Source: Klebsormidium nitens | Taxonomy: Eukaryota > Streptophyta > Klebsormidiophyceae > Klebsormidiales > Klebsormidiaceae | Assembly: GCA_000708835.1 (NCBI GenBank) | Contig: DF237109.1 | Coordinates: forward strand, 1-64,000 | DNA length: 64,000 nucleotides | Reading direction: 5' to 3' | In this document: positions 50,401 to 62,392 of the stretch, piece after piece | How the letters are laid out: the number at the start of each line of letters is the position of its first letter | How positions within the stretch are numbered: position 1 is the stretch's first letter | Program-made: the position numbers and the translations under genes | The notes under the pieces: model-generated | Seen by the model: only the letters and a program-made list of their open reading frames with translations | Databases searched by the model: none | What the model was told of the DNA's origin: nothing

Positions 50401-53400
50401 ACCCCAACCCTTGATCTTCAAGCTTCGGTTCCCCTTTCGACACGCTCTCGTCGTCCCTTTCTCCTCCCTCAGTTCTCGAACTGGATAGTCCTTTGCTCTC
50501 TGAGGCGGCCTCAAGAACGTTCCCTGCTGCTCCTACTGGCGCCTCCGCAAACGCAGCTTTCGTCCACCCCCCTTCCGAACCCCCCCCGAGGGGCACCCGC
50601 CTGGTAACGGTCCCCAGCAGCAGGCTCACTTCCTTCATGCTCAGCCAGCACGCAACCATTACCATCTGCTCCCGGGGGGCCATTCCGCTGCCGTCGTCAA
50701 ACTCCTGGGGCTCATCTTTGCTGTACGCAGCCCCCCCCGAACCGTTTTGCGCCCCCCCACTTCGATCGTCGTCGCTTTCTTCGCCCTCAGAATCAGAACT
50801 GAACTCCGACTCCCCATCCGACTCCTCTCCTCCACTCTCGCTTTCCCCCTCCCCGCCCCGCCCGGCCAAATCCACCCCCCCGTTTCCATACATCTGCACC
50901 TTCCGCACCCCCTCCGCCAAATCCTCCACGTGTTCCGGGCCCTTCTCCAACTCCTTCAGGTTAAGCGCATTCACACTGACCACCCACAGCGCCAGTGCGG
51001 TCACCCTGAGAATAAGCCCCAGCAGGCGCTTCAGCGAGACCCGCAAACCCTCCGCTGCCGCCGAAACCGCATCCGACCGCCAGTCTAGTTCTTCCATCGT
51101 GTACCGAGTCGCGAGAAGCACCCCGTGAACTAGACTGTGCTCGCAAGCCCCGGGGAGGTCCCGGTTCCCAAGCACGACTTCCGCTTCGAGCCAATCGTTG
51201 AGGCATTCGAGGTACCGGACGATGGCCGCGCCACGCTGTGCAGCGTCTAATGGGCCCTGGAGAGCGAGAGGAAAGTCTTGAGTTGTTTGGACGGTCAAAG
51301 GTCAAGACCTGAACAAAGGCAGATCAAAAGATTCCTGCAGAAGCACGAAGGGCGAGCCTGCAGAAGTGCGAAGGCAAGCGAGATGAGTGGACAGGTCTTC
51401 CTAAACCCAGCACTCAAAAGGGAGTTGAGGTCAGCTCGTCTCCTTGAGCAAATAAATAATTCGAAAAATTCCAAGCGTGCAACGACTCGACTCTATCTTC
51501 ACCCTTCTTGACTGAACTGAAAATACGCATAAAAGTGACCAAACCAGGGAGACGAGCCCCCACCTGAGTCTCTGGCACGATCGCTTTGGGTTCCGGATGC
51601 AGCTGCAGCCCCCACCCTAGTTCCACGACATACTTTCGAAACACCAGGCGCAGCACCAGCGAACCCGCGTCGCTCTCCCGTACCCGGGGACTGTACACTA
51701 GGCCCTTGGCCCAGGCGAGAACGGGCTCGATTGTGCCCAGTTGCTCTAACCCGGGGAGAGGGGTGGGATACTTGAGAAGGAGGCCGAAGGCGCCCTCTCG
51801 GAGACGGTCCCAACTGCACAGGAGAAATCGGTCGAAGTGAGATCCGTTCGTAAAGTAGAGTCTCGGCAAGCTCCCAATGAGCTGAATACAATCGTTGAGG
51901 AAACTCTCTACCGGAGTCCCTAAGGGAATACAACGACAAATATCCGAAGGCTGCTAGACATTCGCGATGGATGCTCCTTTCTTTGCGATCTTGACCTTGG
52001 ATGTATCGGATGAGGTCACAGTCAGAAAACGTCCAGACACAAACAACTCTGAAGCCGCAAGCTTGCAAAAGCACAAGGACTTGCCAAGCTTCGGATCCTT
52101 GATTCGTCTGCAATACAACCTTTCCCAAAGAAGTAGCCTATGCTGATTTAATTTAGCCTTCAAGCTCAGGGTCTCTAACCTCCAACTTTCAAAAGCCAAA
52201 CTTAGACCTCAATCTCGCATTAAGCCCGAATGACTGCTTGGATCACTCCCACAAGTGATCAGCACTGTAAGTTACAACACGACGAACGTCAATCTCCATT
52301 CCGGGCGCAGCACGCGACCCGAGGAAGTGTAGAGCCCCCGTGCCCAGTTGGCGCTCACCTATCCACAACCGCCCCCACGAGCACCAGCGTCGCCTCGCGC
52401 CCCGTGACGTCATCCGCGTACGGCCACAGCCACCTGACGTCACCCCCCCGCGACGGGGGCGCCGCCGGGTCCCACACCTCCAGAAGGCGCCCTAGCAGGT
52501 CCATGGCCATCTGCTTTCGCTCGTAGGGGGCGCTTGGGTAGAGTGATGACATCAGCAGCCTGCTCAGCCACGTCATGAATCGCTCCAAGGTGGCCAGCGT
52601 GGCAGCGCCTTCCGGGTCTTCGTCGCTCTTGTGAGCGGAAGTGCCTGGAAGTGAAGAAAGTTTCAGGAACAAGTAGAAAAGGGGTGCCAATAGTACCGGG
52701 AACGAAGCAAGAGTCTGGTGGAGGCATATCGGCTGGCTCACAGAAGGATAAGGGTTAGAAAGGCGGAGACGTCCAGGATGTGCTAAGGAATCAATAAAAA
52801 AGAGTTCAAACTCTAAAGATCATTAGGCCAATTGCAAAAGTCGACTATGGCTCCTTTAAGGGATTTGGACGTTGCTTCCCCCCTCGCTGCTTTCTCGGGA
52901 TTGGACATCGAACAATCTCGCACTTTTGAAGGTTCCAAGCTTCGGGCTCAGAAAATTGACGGAGCGAATTCTGTCTCTGAACGAAAATTGACGAGCAGAT
53001 CGTATAGGGAGCTTGCGAACTTGTCCGGCCTCATCCAATTTTCGCGCTTTTGAAAAGTGCAACCCTCACTTTCTCTGTCGGCCGCCCTTTTCACTTTCGC
53101 GCTCCCCTTATACCCCTCGTACTTCTCCGTTCTCCCCCCTTCCTGCTCCTTTCTCGCCAGCTCCCTTTGATGCGACCAATGATCCGCCGACGCCCTCACT
53201 CGCTCGAAAAACTTCCGCATCAGGTTCGTCCACTTGTTCCGGAACCCTGTCGAGCTCGGTCGCAGGTTCAGCGGGATCGCGCGCCGCAGAAGCCGCAGCT
53301 CTAGTTCGCACGGCATCGTGATGCTCTTAGGGTTCAGGCACACGAGTTCGGCTGCGGAGACCCTTAGAGATTCTTCCGCGTGGCACACCGCGTCCTCGAG

Positions 53401-56400
53401 CGCCGACACCGGGACGCGCAACGAACCGAGCCGCCCGCAGGCCCTGTTCTCGTCGCCGTTAGCGTTTCCAGAGGCGGATTCGTGCGGGCGCCCCGAAAAC
53501 AAGGCCCGGTCCTCGACGAAAGCGTCCAAACCCCCTACAATGATCCCAAGGGATCGCGCAACTTTGAGCGTCACGATCAACGCTGGCACGGCCTCCGCTG
53601 ACAGATGCCCACCGGTTTTCGTCGCCGCGTCCGACCGCTTTAGACTTCCTTCCCCTTCTTGCTCCCTCTCGGCTCCCTCTAGAGCTTCCTGCGCTGACTG
53701 ACGGTCCTTCTCTACAGCTTCCTCGTCCCCGCTTTCCAGGGGGGTCGTCCTACGGTCTGAACCCCGCTCCCTCGAAACGGACAGAATCGAGCGCAGCAGG
53801 GGCTGCAGGCTGTCGGGATCGATCGAAAGCACCAGTGGGAGGACATATGCCGCCAGATGCGCTCTCAGCCGTTGATCGCTGCGCAGGAGAACGGCCAGCA
53901 GGTCCGGCGCCCAGTGCTGACGCCATGCCACGTCACCGGCCACGGCGCCCCCCTCGGCCGTCCAGCACTCGGAGCGGAGGCGCTCGAGGAAGGCCTAGAG
54001 AGCGAAGGGTGACGTCAGGTCAACAGACAAGGCTTTAGCCTGATCAGCAAACTCGAATGTTTACCGGAAACTTTGGACGGTTAGTCAAGAGTAATTGCTT
54101 GAGCATCTGGTTGCGACGAAGTTAACACGTGAATAGGGCTGAGAATAACCCGTTTCTGCAGTAGGCACGTTTCGAACAAGAGCTGATCCGAATGGAGGGG
54201 AATATGGTCTTTGCTGCAGAGTCCAGTTCCTTTGACTCAGAAAACGGCCGACAGACGTTCCTTGCCCAACCGATTTGAAGACGTTTGCAATCAACATGCG
54301 CGCCGCGACCATCTTTTAAGACTACGCTGACGAATGCAGTCTTGTGATCCACACTCGCTGCAGCCAGCTAAAGATCTGACTTCCAAAAGGTCAACCCGTC
54401 CCCAACAGAATGTCCATACGGACCAAAAACCAGCACACGACCCTCACCTTGAGAAAGCTCTGTGCTTGGCAGCAAATGGAGTCGTTGACCATCGCCTCGA
54501 GCACTCCCCGAACGATACGTGGGCTTCTCTCGAGCAGCCACGTGGAGCCCATCCGGCTCGCAATGGCGGCCAGCGGCATGTACCGGCCCTTGCGGTGGGG
54601 GCTGATCGCGAGCAGATCACGTGCCAGGTTCTCCAGGAACGACGTGTCGCCGCCGTAAAGGGCGTGAATCTCGATCAGTAGGTCGAAGACAGCCTACAAA
54701 GATCCAAAACTAGGTTTGGGGAGGATCGGAAGAGGGTAGTGAGACGAAACAAGGCGAGGTCTTACATCGCTCAAATGTAAGAGCGAAGCGACAATCAATT
54801 TGACGTGGCATGCAGTGTGACGTAGGCCGTTCCTTGGCAACTATTGGAGCAGAGTGAGAAAATCACTGGGGAAAGTTGACAACTGTCTCGACAATCACAA
54901 AGCGTGAGGGAAAAGGAAGCCTACGGCAATGGGCGATATGGAAACAGTGTGATTTCTAGCGAAATGTCTAGAAAGAGGGGGCAGGAACCATCATAGTAGA
55001 TCCTCACGGAAAGACGACATCTTCAGACCAGAATTTTCAAAGACATGGATTGTCCAAACAATTGTTGGCCTCCTCCCCCTCCTGGCAATCCTTCAAAACC
55101 GACGGGTTCCGGATGCAAATACTCACCTGCGCCTGCTTGACGGTCTGTGTCAGTGGATCCTCCCAGTTGTTCCACACGATCTGCAACACCCGGTCCAGCG
55201 CTTCCTTCGTCAGCAGCATGCTCGCTCGTCCTGATGCATCGTTCCTGGACCCCTCCCTTTCCCAAATCGTTTCCCCTCCGCTCCTCTCCGTTCCTTTCAA
55301 TGTCAAATCACTGCCGGCATTCTCAACCGAGGTGCCGTCTAATGGGTACCCCTCTGCCCCCGTTTCGGCAACAACGTCGCCCACCGCTCTTTCTCCATCG
55401 AGAGTCAGCGAAGTCAAACCCTCGACTTCCTCTCCCTCTCTATCCACGGCCAATCCGTTTGCCTCCCCTTCGAGCAAAGTCTCCCAAGACCGTGACTCTT
55501 CCGACTGTCCATTCACTCCCTTCACGTCTTCCTCCCGCGACCCGGCTTCCACAGAGTCCGCATTAGCAGCAACAACTTCCCCACTAACCCTCTCCAAACC
55601 CTCGTCAACCCCAGTGCTCCGCACCCCCGCTAGCGACTCCTCGAGCGAAGCCTTCACTTGCTGGAGGCACACTTGCAGGCTTGTTATCGCGTGGAACTTG
55701 AAATGCGCGTCGGTCGCATCCTCGCACAGCCGACACAGCGTCGGAAGGATCCCGTCGTACAGGAGTGTCCAGGGTTTAGCGGGGGTTAGGGTCCCGGGGT
55801 CCGCCGCGGTTGAGGGAGTTTGGCGCAGAAGTGGGCGGTTGAGTTCTGGACGAGGGGTCGTGGTTAGAAGACTCCGGAGGATGCACAGCCGTCCGAATTC
55901 GGTGCACTTTCGGAACTCGGTCCGGAGGTCTGAATTCAGCGGGTTTAAAACCAGAGTGTTGACTGGAAGGCGGGATACGGAACGAGAACTCGAAGCTGGT
56001 TGAGCTGGGCTACTGGAAGAGACTTCCGTCGCTCCATTTTCACCACTTTTCAAGGACGCGTCGAGACCGTAGAAGCTGACAGCCTCGCCTTCTGACAAGA
56101 AGGCTCGAGTGAGTTCGAGTGCGAGATCCGAAGGGTCGGAACCGAGTAAAACGGCCCCGCACAGAGACACACTCGCAGCGACGTCGCACTCCCGAGTCAG
56201 AGTGCCGCTTTGCAACACTCCTAGAACTGTTGTGACGATTGCGCGGTACACTTTAAGCCCCTCCCCTTCGTCCCCCCCCGTTTCGCTCGCCATCCCCAAA
56301 CCTTCCAGTGTTACCCCCCCAGGTGTGCCCCTCGCTTGTGTCCCGGCCCCTTGGGATCCCTCTGCTTGCCTTCCCTCCCCTTGCACTGCCCCCACATGTC

Positions 56401-57495
56401 CACTGCTCACATACCCCCCTGATCTAGCTTCCGCACCTTCCGTTGCTGCAGTGTTCTTGCCGGCAGCCGTCGAGAGCACGCGGTTGGCCCCTGGCCCGAG
56501 CATCTGCTCCCCATACTCGCGCTGTAGAAAAAAGAGCGCTGACAGCGCCTCCTGGCACTCGTCCATCACCGCTGACATCACGTGCCGCGTCGCGTATGCG
56601 ACATACCCGCACAACTCCCGTGCGATCACGAGAGCCGACAGCTTGGTCACCGGGGCCAACAGGGGCTGGAATTGGGCGCCAATTAGAGTAGAAGTGACCC
56701 CCACTAAAGCGAACCGCCGTGCCTTTGGGCCCCCCTCGCTGTACTCTTGACACAGGCGCGCGATGCGAGTCGCCAGCCATGAGAACCGCTCGCTTTCCTG
56801 GGGGAGTGGTTTGGGCGTGGCAGGCGACCCCCCTGCTGGAGGTGGTAATGGTGGGGGGGGTAGCGAGGGGAGGCGGATGGCAGTGATGAGAAGGTGAGAG
56901 TGCAGTGGTCGGGAGTTCTCGAAGAAGAGAAGCTCCAGAAAGAGGTCCACCGCTTCTGAAAGATCAGAATAATTGGTGGCCCCGTCGGTGCCTTCCTGCA
57001 ATTGCAAAGTAAAACTTGGTCAGTCTGCATTGCAAGTTACTTGCTGTCCCCTTGGCCAACCCGCTGCATAGCTTCACCGAAAAACGGCTGTGGTTCATGG
57101 TGCAGTAATCGCAGTCTAATCCAATGCAGTGCTGGGACTTAGAAAGTAAAGTAGCACCCATACTTGGATAGTCCCTCTACAGGACGGTACAGCTCATCTC
57201 GGGCACTTCCATAACTCATCTCCATCAATCAAAACTCTGATAGTCAGGAAGTTACCTGGCTGTCAATCTCCTTTGCTGCCTTCAGCAGCAGCGCCGCAAT
57301 GCCCTTGAACCTCGCCACCTCATCATACGTGCTCGTCAGCGCTGCAAAACTGCTCAGCTGCGCAGCGAATGCCGCGATGGGTGGGTGGTCGCACCGGGCA
57401 AGAAGCGCGGCGCGTGCAACAAACGCTGGTGGAAAGACGATGCCCGTATCCGCCCACCGCTTGCGCCGCTGCTGGCGCACGAAGCGGCCGGACAT
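44457..57495 (-). CDS. THADA: THADA/Trm732-like protein (DUF2428), 11 exons
   Basis: Predicted 2943-residue helical-repeat protein. Yeast Trm732 and animal THADA partner the Trm7/FTSJ1 methyltransferase for 2'-O-methylation of tRNA position 32. Minus-strand exons: 57256-57495, 55127-56995, 54448-54693, 53064-53994 (3' edge least certain), 52359-52644, 51564-51813, 50196-51256, 49066-49669, 48545-48666, 48001-48219, 44457-47460; all phases agree. Landmarks: SWDRLREGAFGLLLKYPTPL, SPRVRESDAGSLVLRLVFRK, the DUF2428 core CWLSMKEVSLLLGT (about residue 1477), RRSAGIPAAFLALF, HAFNTLRVAF, SLAYAALVLRMVGYLN, YPTLHPFLLDELR and NAHVRALASRAL. Exon 7 carries an acidic Ser/Glu/Asp insertion (about 1410-1442), and exons 2, 8 and 11 hold long Ser/Gly/Pro-rich insertions, making it longer than the roughly 2100-residue Arabidopsis protein. 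Intron 9 uses a GC donor. Confidence 0.93.
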
Positions 57496-58202
57496 GGCGA
57501 CTGCGGGGGTTTACCCCTTGGCCAAAAAGGCTTCTTGCTGAATTACCTAGCTGGCATTGCCACCTTGGCAAAGGAAGGCTGTCCTGAGGAAGTAGGACAT
57601 TTGTGTTTACTGCTCTGACGTCGCTTGCATGAATTTATGACGGTCTGTGAAACTTTGGAAGAGGTGGAGGTCTGGACAGAAGTTTAAGGCTTTTAACCAA
57701 CAGATTTGGAGTACCGGTACGACTGCCGGGTGCCGGTCTCTCTTCCAAAGACGACGGTTCTGAATCGCCAAGCCTTCGCCTCTCGCCGCTCAAACAGGAA
57801 ACCGGTAGTCCTGGCGTCTTGGTTAACGCGCAAACCGCCTAGGCACCTAACCCTCATTCGCAGCTTGCAAGCTGGAACTTGAACTTGAAGCTGGCGTCCC
57901 TTTCAATGCACAGAAGGCAACGTCCCTGCCTAAAACCTATTCTTAGCGTCTAGAGAAGAAGCCGCGGAACTCCGCTTGCCTGCTTGCTCATCCCTGGCAC
58001 ACTCAAGTCCCTGCTTGCAGCTGGTGATGAAGTATGAGTGTCGCAGCGGGGCGCTATGCTTTGAGCCATTGAGCGATTGCATTCTGTTGCAATGCTTCAA
58101 TCACAACAAGCCTTAGCTGTGCACACGCGAATGAAACGTTTCAGCGCCACCCTCAGGCTCTGACCGCCTCTCAGCATTGATTGATTTGCTCTCCAAGTCA
58201 CG
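57496..58202. promoter_or_regulatory. Divergent promoter region, THADA / sulfotransferase-like gene
   Basis: A spacer of 707 bases lies between two head-to-head starts. No TATA box and no coding sequence were recognised. Confidence 0.4.
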
Positions 58203-59348
58203 ATGCGCGGGTCAAAGAATCGCAAGGGTGGGAGCTTTCTCGGGGGCCGGCCCAGTATAACTTACATTTACTTCCTGCTGACGATGACAGTCGCCAGCGT
58301 TCTAATCGCCCGAGATTGGTTCCACCCCAGACTGGAGCTGCTGCATCAACGCGAGTTTGTGCAAGAGGAAATGGGGTTCTTCTACCACAAGTCGACAGCA
58401 GAGAGCGCTTCTTTGCGGAGATCAGCAGCAGGGGAAACCGCCTCCGAGGCATCAGGGGCTGGTTCGGGGGCAAAGGCAAGTGGCGCAGACGTCATGGAAA
58501 GGGGCAGTGTGAAGTTTCTAGACCTGGGGAAAGCAGCATATGTGCGGGGGCGCAACTTTGAGGAAGACGGGTACACTTTAACGTGTCCGGAAGGCCAGGG
58601 CCCCTTGTTCACCCGTCCGCTGTCCGTAGTAATCGCCTTTCCGTACGCGGGGTATGAGTGGGTTAGCAGGGCGCTTGAGAATGTTATCGATCAGCTAGAT
58701 GAAAAGAAGGCCGCTGGAAGCGATACCAATGTGTTCCTTCTAAAGGGAGGGGCAGCTAGTGACTTGAGACGAGTCACTCAGGGCAGGGAGTTTCGGGCCG
58801 TCGTTGTGTTACGCGACCCTCGCGACTGGGTCACTCTGAAAGTTCTGAGTCGACCGAAGGCCGAAAGGTCCTGGTCAGAGGGGCTGTTGGGAAACCTGTT
58901 CGGACGGGCAGCGGCGATTGACACCGGCGTTTCGGAAGCATTAGACATCGAGATTAGTCAGCTGAAGCAAGATGTTGAGAGAAATGTGCGAGGGGGGTCC
59001 AGTCTTCTGTCCAACACTTTCAACTTAGCAAGGTTTGCAAGCGAGGCGAACGATTCGAGCAGAGTAGCATTTGTTAGATATGAAGATATGTGGCAAAGGA
59101 ATCCCAAGGGGGGCTGGCCCGCGATCGCGTGCTGGCTGGGATTACACAAACAAAGTGTAGCGCAGCTTTTTGAGAATCAGCAACGGCTAGAGCAGGAGGG
59201 CTTTTTCGTACCAGGAGTCGGAGCCGAGGGGTATGCCCCCGGCCTGTGGCGGAACCACTTCTCCGCTGAAAACGCGAGGCACTTCAAGGAAACGTTGAGA
59301 GGTGTCGTGTCCTGGCTTGGTTACCAAAGGGATGAGAGTTGGGGCTGA
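58203..59348 (+). CDS. Membrane-anchored sulfotransferase-like protein, intronless
   Basis: A 381-residue single-exon protein. A short basic N-terminus (MRGSKNRKGG) and a hydrophobic segment at about residues 18-36 predict a type II membrane protein with its catalytic part in the Golgi lumen. A Ser/Ala/Gly-rich linker (about 65-97) follows. The fold is suggested by a P-loop-like strand SVVIAFPYAGYEWVSRAL (141-158), VVLRDPRDWVTLK (201-213) resembling the PAPS 3'-phosphate-binding motif, FVRYEDM, and a C-terminal FKETLRGVVSWLGY helix; this order is typical of the sulfotransferase family. The usual PKSGTTW-type 5'-phosphosulfate loop is replaced by FPYAGYEW, lacking the common Lys, so activity is uncertain. 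Substrate unknown; cell-wall or glycan sulfation is a guess. Most neighbours have introns, so retroposition or transfer is possible. Confidence 0.65.
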   Translation: MRGSKNRKGGSFLGGRPSITYIYFLLTMTVASVLIARDWFHPRLELLHQREFVQEEMGFFYHKSTAESASLRRSAAGETASEASGAGSGAKASGADVMERGSVKFLDLGKAAYVRGRNFEEDGYTLTCPEGQGPLFTRPLSVVIAFPYAGYEWVSRALENVIDQLDEKKAAGSDTNVFLLKGGAASDLRRVTQGREFRAVVVLRDPRDWVTLKVLSRPKAERSWSEGLLGNLFGRAAAIDTGVSEALDIEISQLKQDVERNVRGGSSLLSNTFNLARFASEANDSSRVAFVRYEDMWQRNPKGGWPAIACWLGLHKQSVAQLFENQQRLEQEGFFVPGVGAEGYAPGLWRNHFSAENARHFKETLRGVVSWLGYQRDESWG

Positions 59349-60742
59349 CCATAATGCCACGGCACAATTCTGGCGCTAGAAGCTTACGGTTTGGCTGCCA
59401 GTCGTGTCCCCTTCCTTAGCTAAGCTTGTGCTCTGGTTGTCCGTTCTGCCAACCTTTTTTTGCAAATAGACTGCATGCAGCGGTCAATGGCTAAGTACTG
59501 CTACATTTGTAATTTGGTGACTGACTCGAAAAGTAGTAGGAAAGCTTCAGGTAGACATAACGCGCCGACGATTCTTAAGACGCAATTGATTGAGAAGAGA
59601 GGACTGCTTAACGGGCAATAGAAGGCACTTGGCCGCAGCATGACCATCTGATCTATATAAAAGCAAAGCTAGAAGGCTTTAAGCAACTTGAAGAGAGATT
59701 ATACTGAACTCCGGCATCTGCCAGTGCAGTGACTAGCAGCTTTCGAGTTAAAGCTAGTGGCACCACTAGATTGTGTAAACACGCTCTTGCACATCTTGGT
59801 CTGAATTTGATGTCACTGGCACATCTTGTTATCTATAAACATCCCATGCATGATGGATGCACTACGCGGTCGGATATATCCAAATGCCTTCAATTTGTTC
59901 AATGCTGACGGTCGAATTGCCCCAGTGGTGCGAAGTTGCGCGCTAGCTTTGATATGTATATGTAGACCTATGTGGACCGCGCGCGCATCCACATGCCACG
60001 GGACCGCTACGGTGCAATTTTCCTTGGCGCAGAATTGCGCCATGTCGACAAATTACGGCGGCCGCGCCGTAGCATACTCCTACTTTCAGACCTATTTATT
60101 GCCCCAAAATCGCCGCAGCTCCGTGGTGGTTCGCAAGTCTTTCGTACGACGCTCGTACGCAAAATTGGGTCCTGCCACGATAAATTGGTACCTTTGTAGG
60201 AGATTGCCTCTGAAAGTAGCCCTTGAAGGAACGTGTGTCAATGGCTGCCATGGCAAGATACACGATTCTCCTTCCCAGAGCAGCTCCATGGATGGCTAAG
60301 GAAGGCATGTACCACCTTCCACACTTTTCTGTGGATCAATCCTCTGGCGCTGAGCGCCACCATGGAAGGTGGTCCTTCAAGTGCTTCCACCATCTTTCAT
60401 ATGGTCCATCTCCCCCGGATCATGTTCGAAGTGCATTGACACCACACTCTGGACACACTACGATTTAACTCAAGTCCTACCGTAGTACAGGTAATAGAAG
60501 GGGTAGGCACTGGGCAGTGTCAGTGTAGACTCCGAGTCCGGGAGCTCAGATCTAGGTCACCTAGTAGGTACCTATGTAGCGGCAGAGACGATCCCTCAGC
60601 TCTTGAATTGCAGGGCAGCTTTGCAGGGCCAGCGCCAAAGCAAAACGAGAACTCTGCCATCAGACGCATTACAGGCTTGGCACAAGAGGGCAAAAAGCAA
60701 GAGGATTGACAATGTAGCTCTTACAGTTGGCGCAAGGAAGGG
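59349..60742. other. Non-coding flank with TATA-like site and repeat
   Basis: A strong TATA-like CTATATAAAAGC lies at 59653-59664 on the plus strand, but no coding sequence follows within a plausible distance. From about 59990 there is a repeat shared in inverted orientation with 63505-63580. The stretch near 60300-60400 contains inverted CCACCTTCCA/TGGAAGGTGG segments. This could be a decayed transposable element or a non-coding transcript. Confidence 0.35.
59990..60065 (+). repeat. Dispersed repeat, copy 1
   Basis: The segment containing CACGGGACCGCTACGGTGCA matches the reverse complement of 63505-63580 (CACGGGACAGCTATGGTGCA) over roughly 70 bases with several differences. It is probably a remnant of a transposable element or another dispersed family. 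Confidence 0.5.
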
Positions 60743-62392
60743 GTGCAACTTGAGAAGGTGCAAGGTCTTGTGAAGAGCCCACGCACCCAAGAAGATACAG
60801 GAGCAGGCTTTGTCAGACAGGGGTGCTATGCTAGCTTCAGAAGGGTCCGCTGCGATGGCCCAGGATCAGGAGTGATGGGCAAACATCCACCTGTTACCAG
60901 CAGCAATAGGGTCGTGAGTTCAGAGGCACTGGAGGCTCTAGTGGAGCAACATGAAATCACCCGGGCAGTCAGCGGTAAGTGAAGCTCATGACAGAACGTT
61001 GTCAGGATTGTGGCTTGACATATTGTATCAAATCTAAGAAAAAGCTGAAATCGTTTCAAACTTACGGCTGGGCCCAAAGTAGCAATAGATGAAAATGCAA
61101 GGCAATGCTTTAGAGCCATTTGGTCGTACAGGAATTTTGAAAGGCCCTCACAATGCAACTGGGAATGCTGCCTTGTCATTGGACTTTTGGAGTGGCAGAG
61201 CTCTGTCCTCAGTTGCATTTGGCCCGTGGCACCAACGCCAAAGCTCTGTAGGCACCCGGAATTGAAAGGGTTATCCAAGTTGCTTACGAGATGCCGCCAG
61301 GAGAATTTGCTGCTTTTGTCTGCTGTCAAAGCGTTGCTCAAGAGATTCCAAGCCTAATGAAAGGGAGTCGATGCAGTAGTTGCTGCTGATAATCTGGAGG
61401 CTGCTATCTGCATGGTTAAAGATGCGATGAACTTAGAAGAGCACTAGTTCACCTAAATGCGCGCTTGGCTCTCAAACAGATTGGCATTGCATTTACGAAA
61501 CAGAACAGAACTGAAAACTCGCCTCGCTTTGACCCATCTTGCCTCAGTTACACCCCGTTAAAGCTACAATTTGCTTCTTCATGTGGTCATGTGGTGAAGG
61601 ACAGCGGCAATGTAAGGAAGTCAAGAAGGCCCAGCTCGCCTCAGTGCTTCTAGTAGATCGTACGTGGTACAAAGTTTAAGAAGCGAGTGCATTCACTCAG
61701 TGCCAGTCAGAGAGCATTCTCTGGCAGCTTCGCGTTCTCTTCTTGATCATGTACTGCCCTACAATCTGCACAATTCAAGGCTTATTTTGTATTTTTGACA
61801 TTGTGAGGCTTGATGTCCACTGTGCAACAATACCCGATGACTTGCAGCAGAAGCTGTACATAGCTTCAGATTTTAGTCTTCCAGTGGGAAGACGAGGGGA
61901 AAACTTTTCTGGCCATGCTGAAAACAGTTTTTTCTGAGAAGCAACGAGGCACCATTCTGGTCACCCATCTCTAAAAAAGGTTGACGGGCAGATCGGGCAC
62001 GGAGCTTCCACCACTTAGAGATTGCTGGTGAGTCTGGTTCCATCGTCTTGCAATTGAGCTGCCGTTGTTGGGACTACTGCAATATAAAGATATGAAACTG
62101 GCTTTGAAAGCATAAAGTTGAGCTGGTAGGATGTAAGGAGGGCGTTGCATAGCTGGCTTTTAAAAGGCAGTGTTGGACGACATTGTGACGTCGTCGTCAA
62201 TATCCACCACTTCGAAGTTAATGTTCTCCTATCTTGGCATTGCAGGTGGCGGTCGGATGGCTGGCAAGGTGGGAGCTTGTTCTGATCATCTGCGCCTTGT
62301 GGCGCAAGGAAGGTTGGCAATATTTATACAAAGCTAGGGGCTCGCTGAGCTTTGGTCTAGCTGCTTTGAAAGCGTTCAGGACGGCTGATTGA
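60743..62392 (+). other. Possible coding fragments of an unknown gene
   Basis: Three plus-strand stretches look protein-like next to plausible splice sites. The frame opened at 60743 ends with EALVEQHEITRAVSG before a GTAAGT at 60975. A short stretch near 61880-61975 reads FQWEDEGKTFLAMLKTVF after TTTTAG. The frame at 62246-62392 (after TTGCAG) gives VAVGWLARWELVLIICALWR and ends in TGA after 48 residues. I could not link these in phase, and no family is recognised. They may be a decayed gene, parts of a real one, or chance. Confidence 0.2.

Noticed and set aside
50493-51128. Plus-strand ORF of 211 codons
   Set aside because: Antisense to THADA exon 7; Ser/Pro-rich shadow of the acidic and Ser-rich coding strand.
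56109-56750. Plus-strand ORF of 213 codons
   Set aside because: Antisense to THADA exon 2 with biased composition and no recognisable motif.
60826-61341. Minus-strand ORF of 171 codons
   Set aside because: No recognisable motif, and it overlaps plus-strand stretches that look at least as protein-like. Not supported as a gene.
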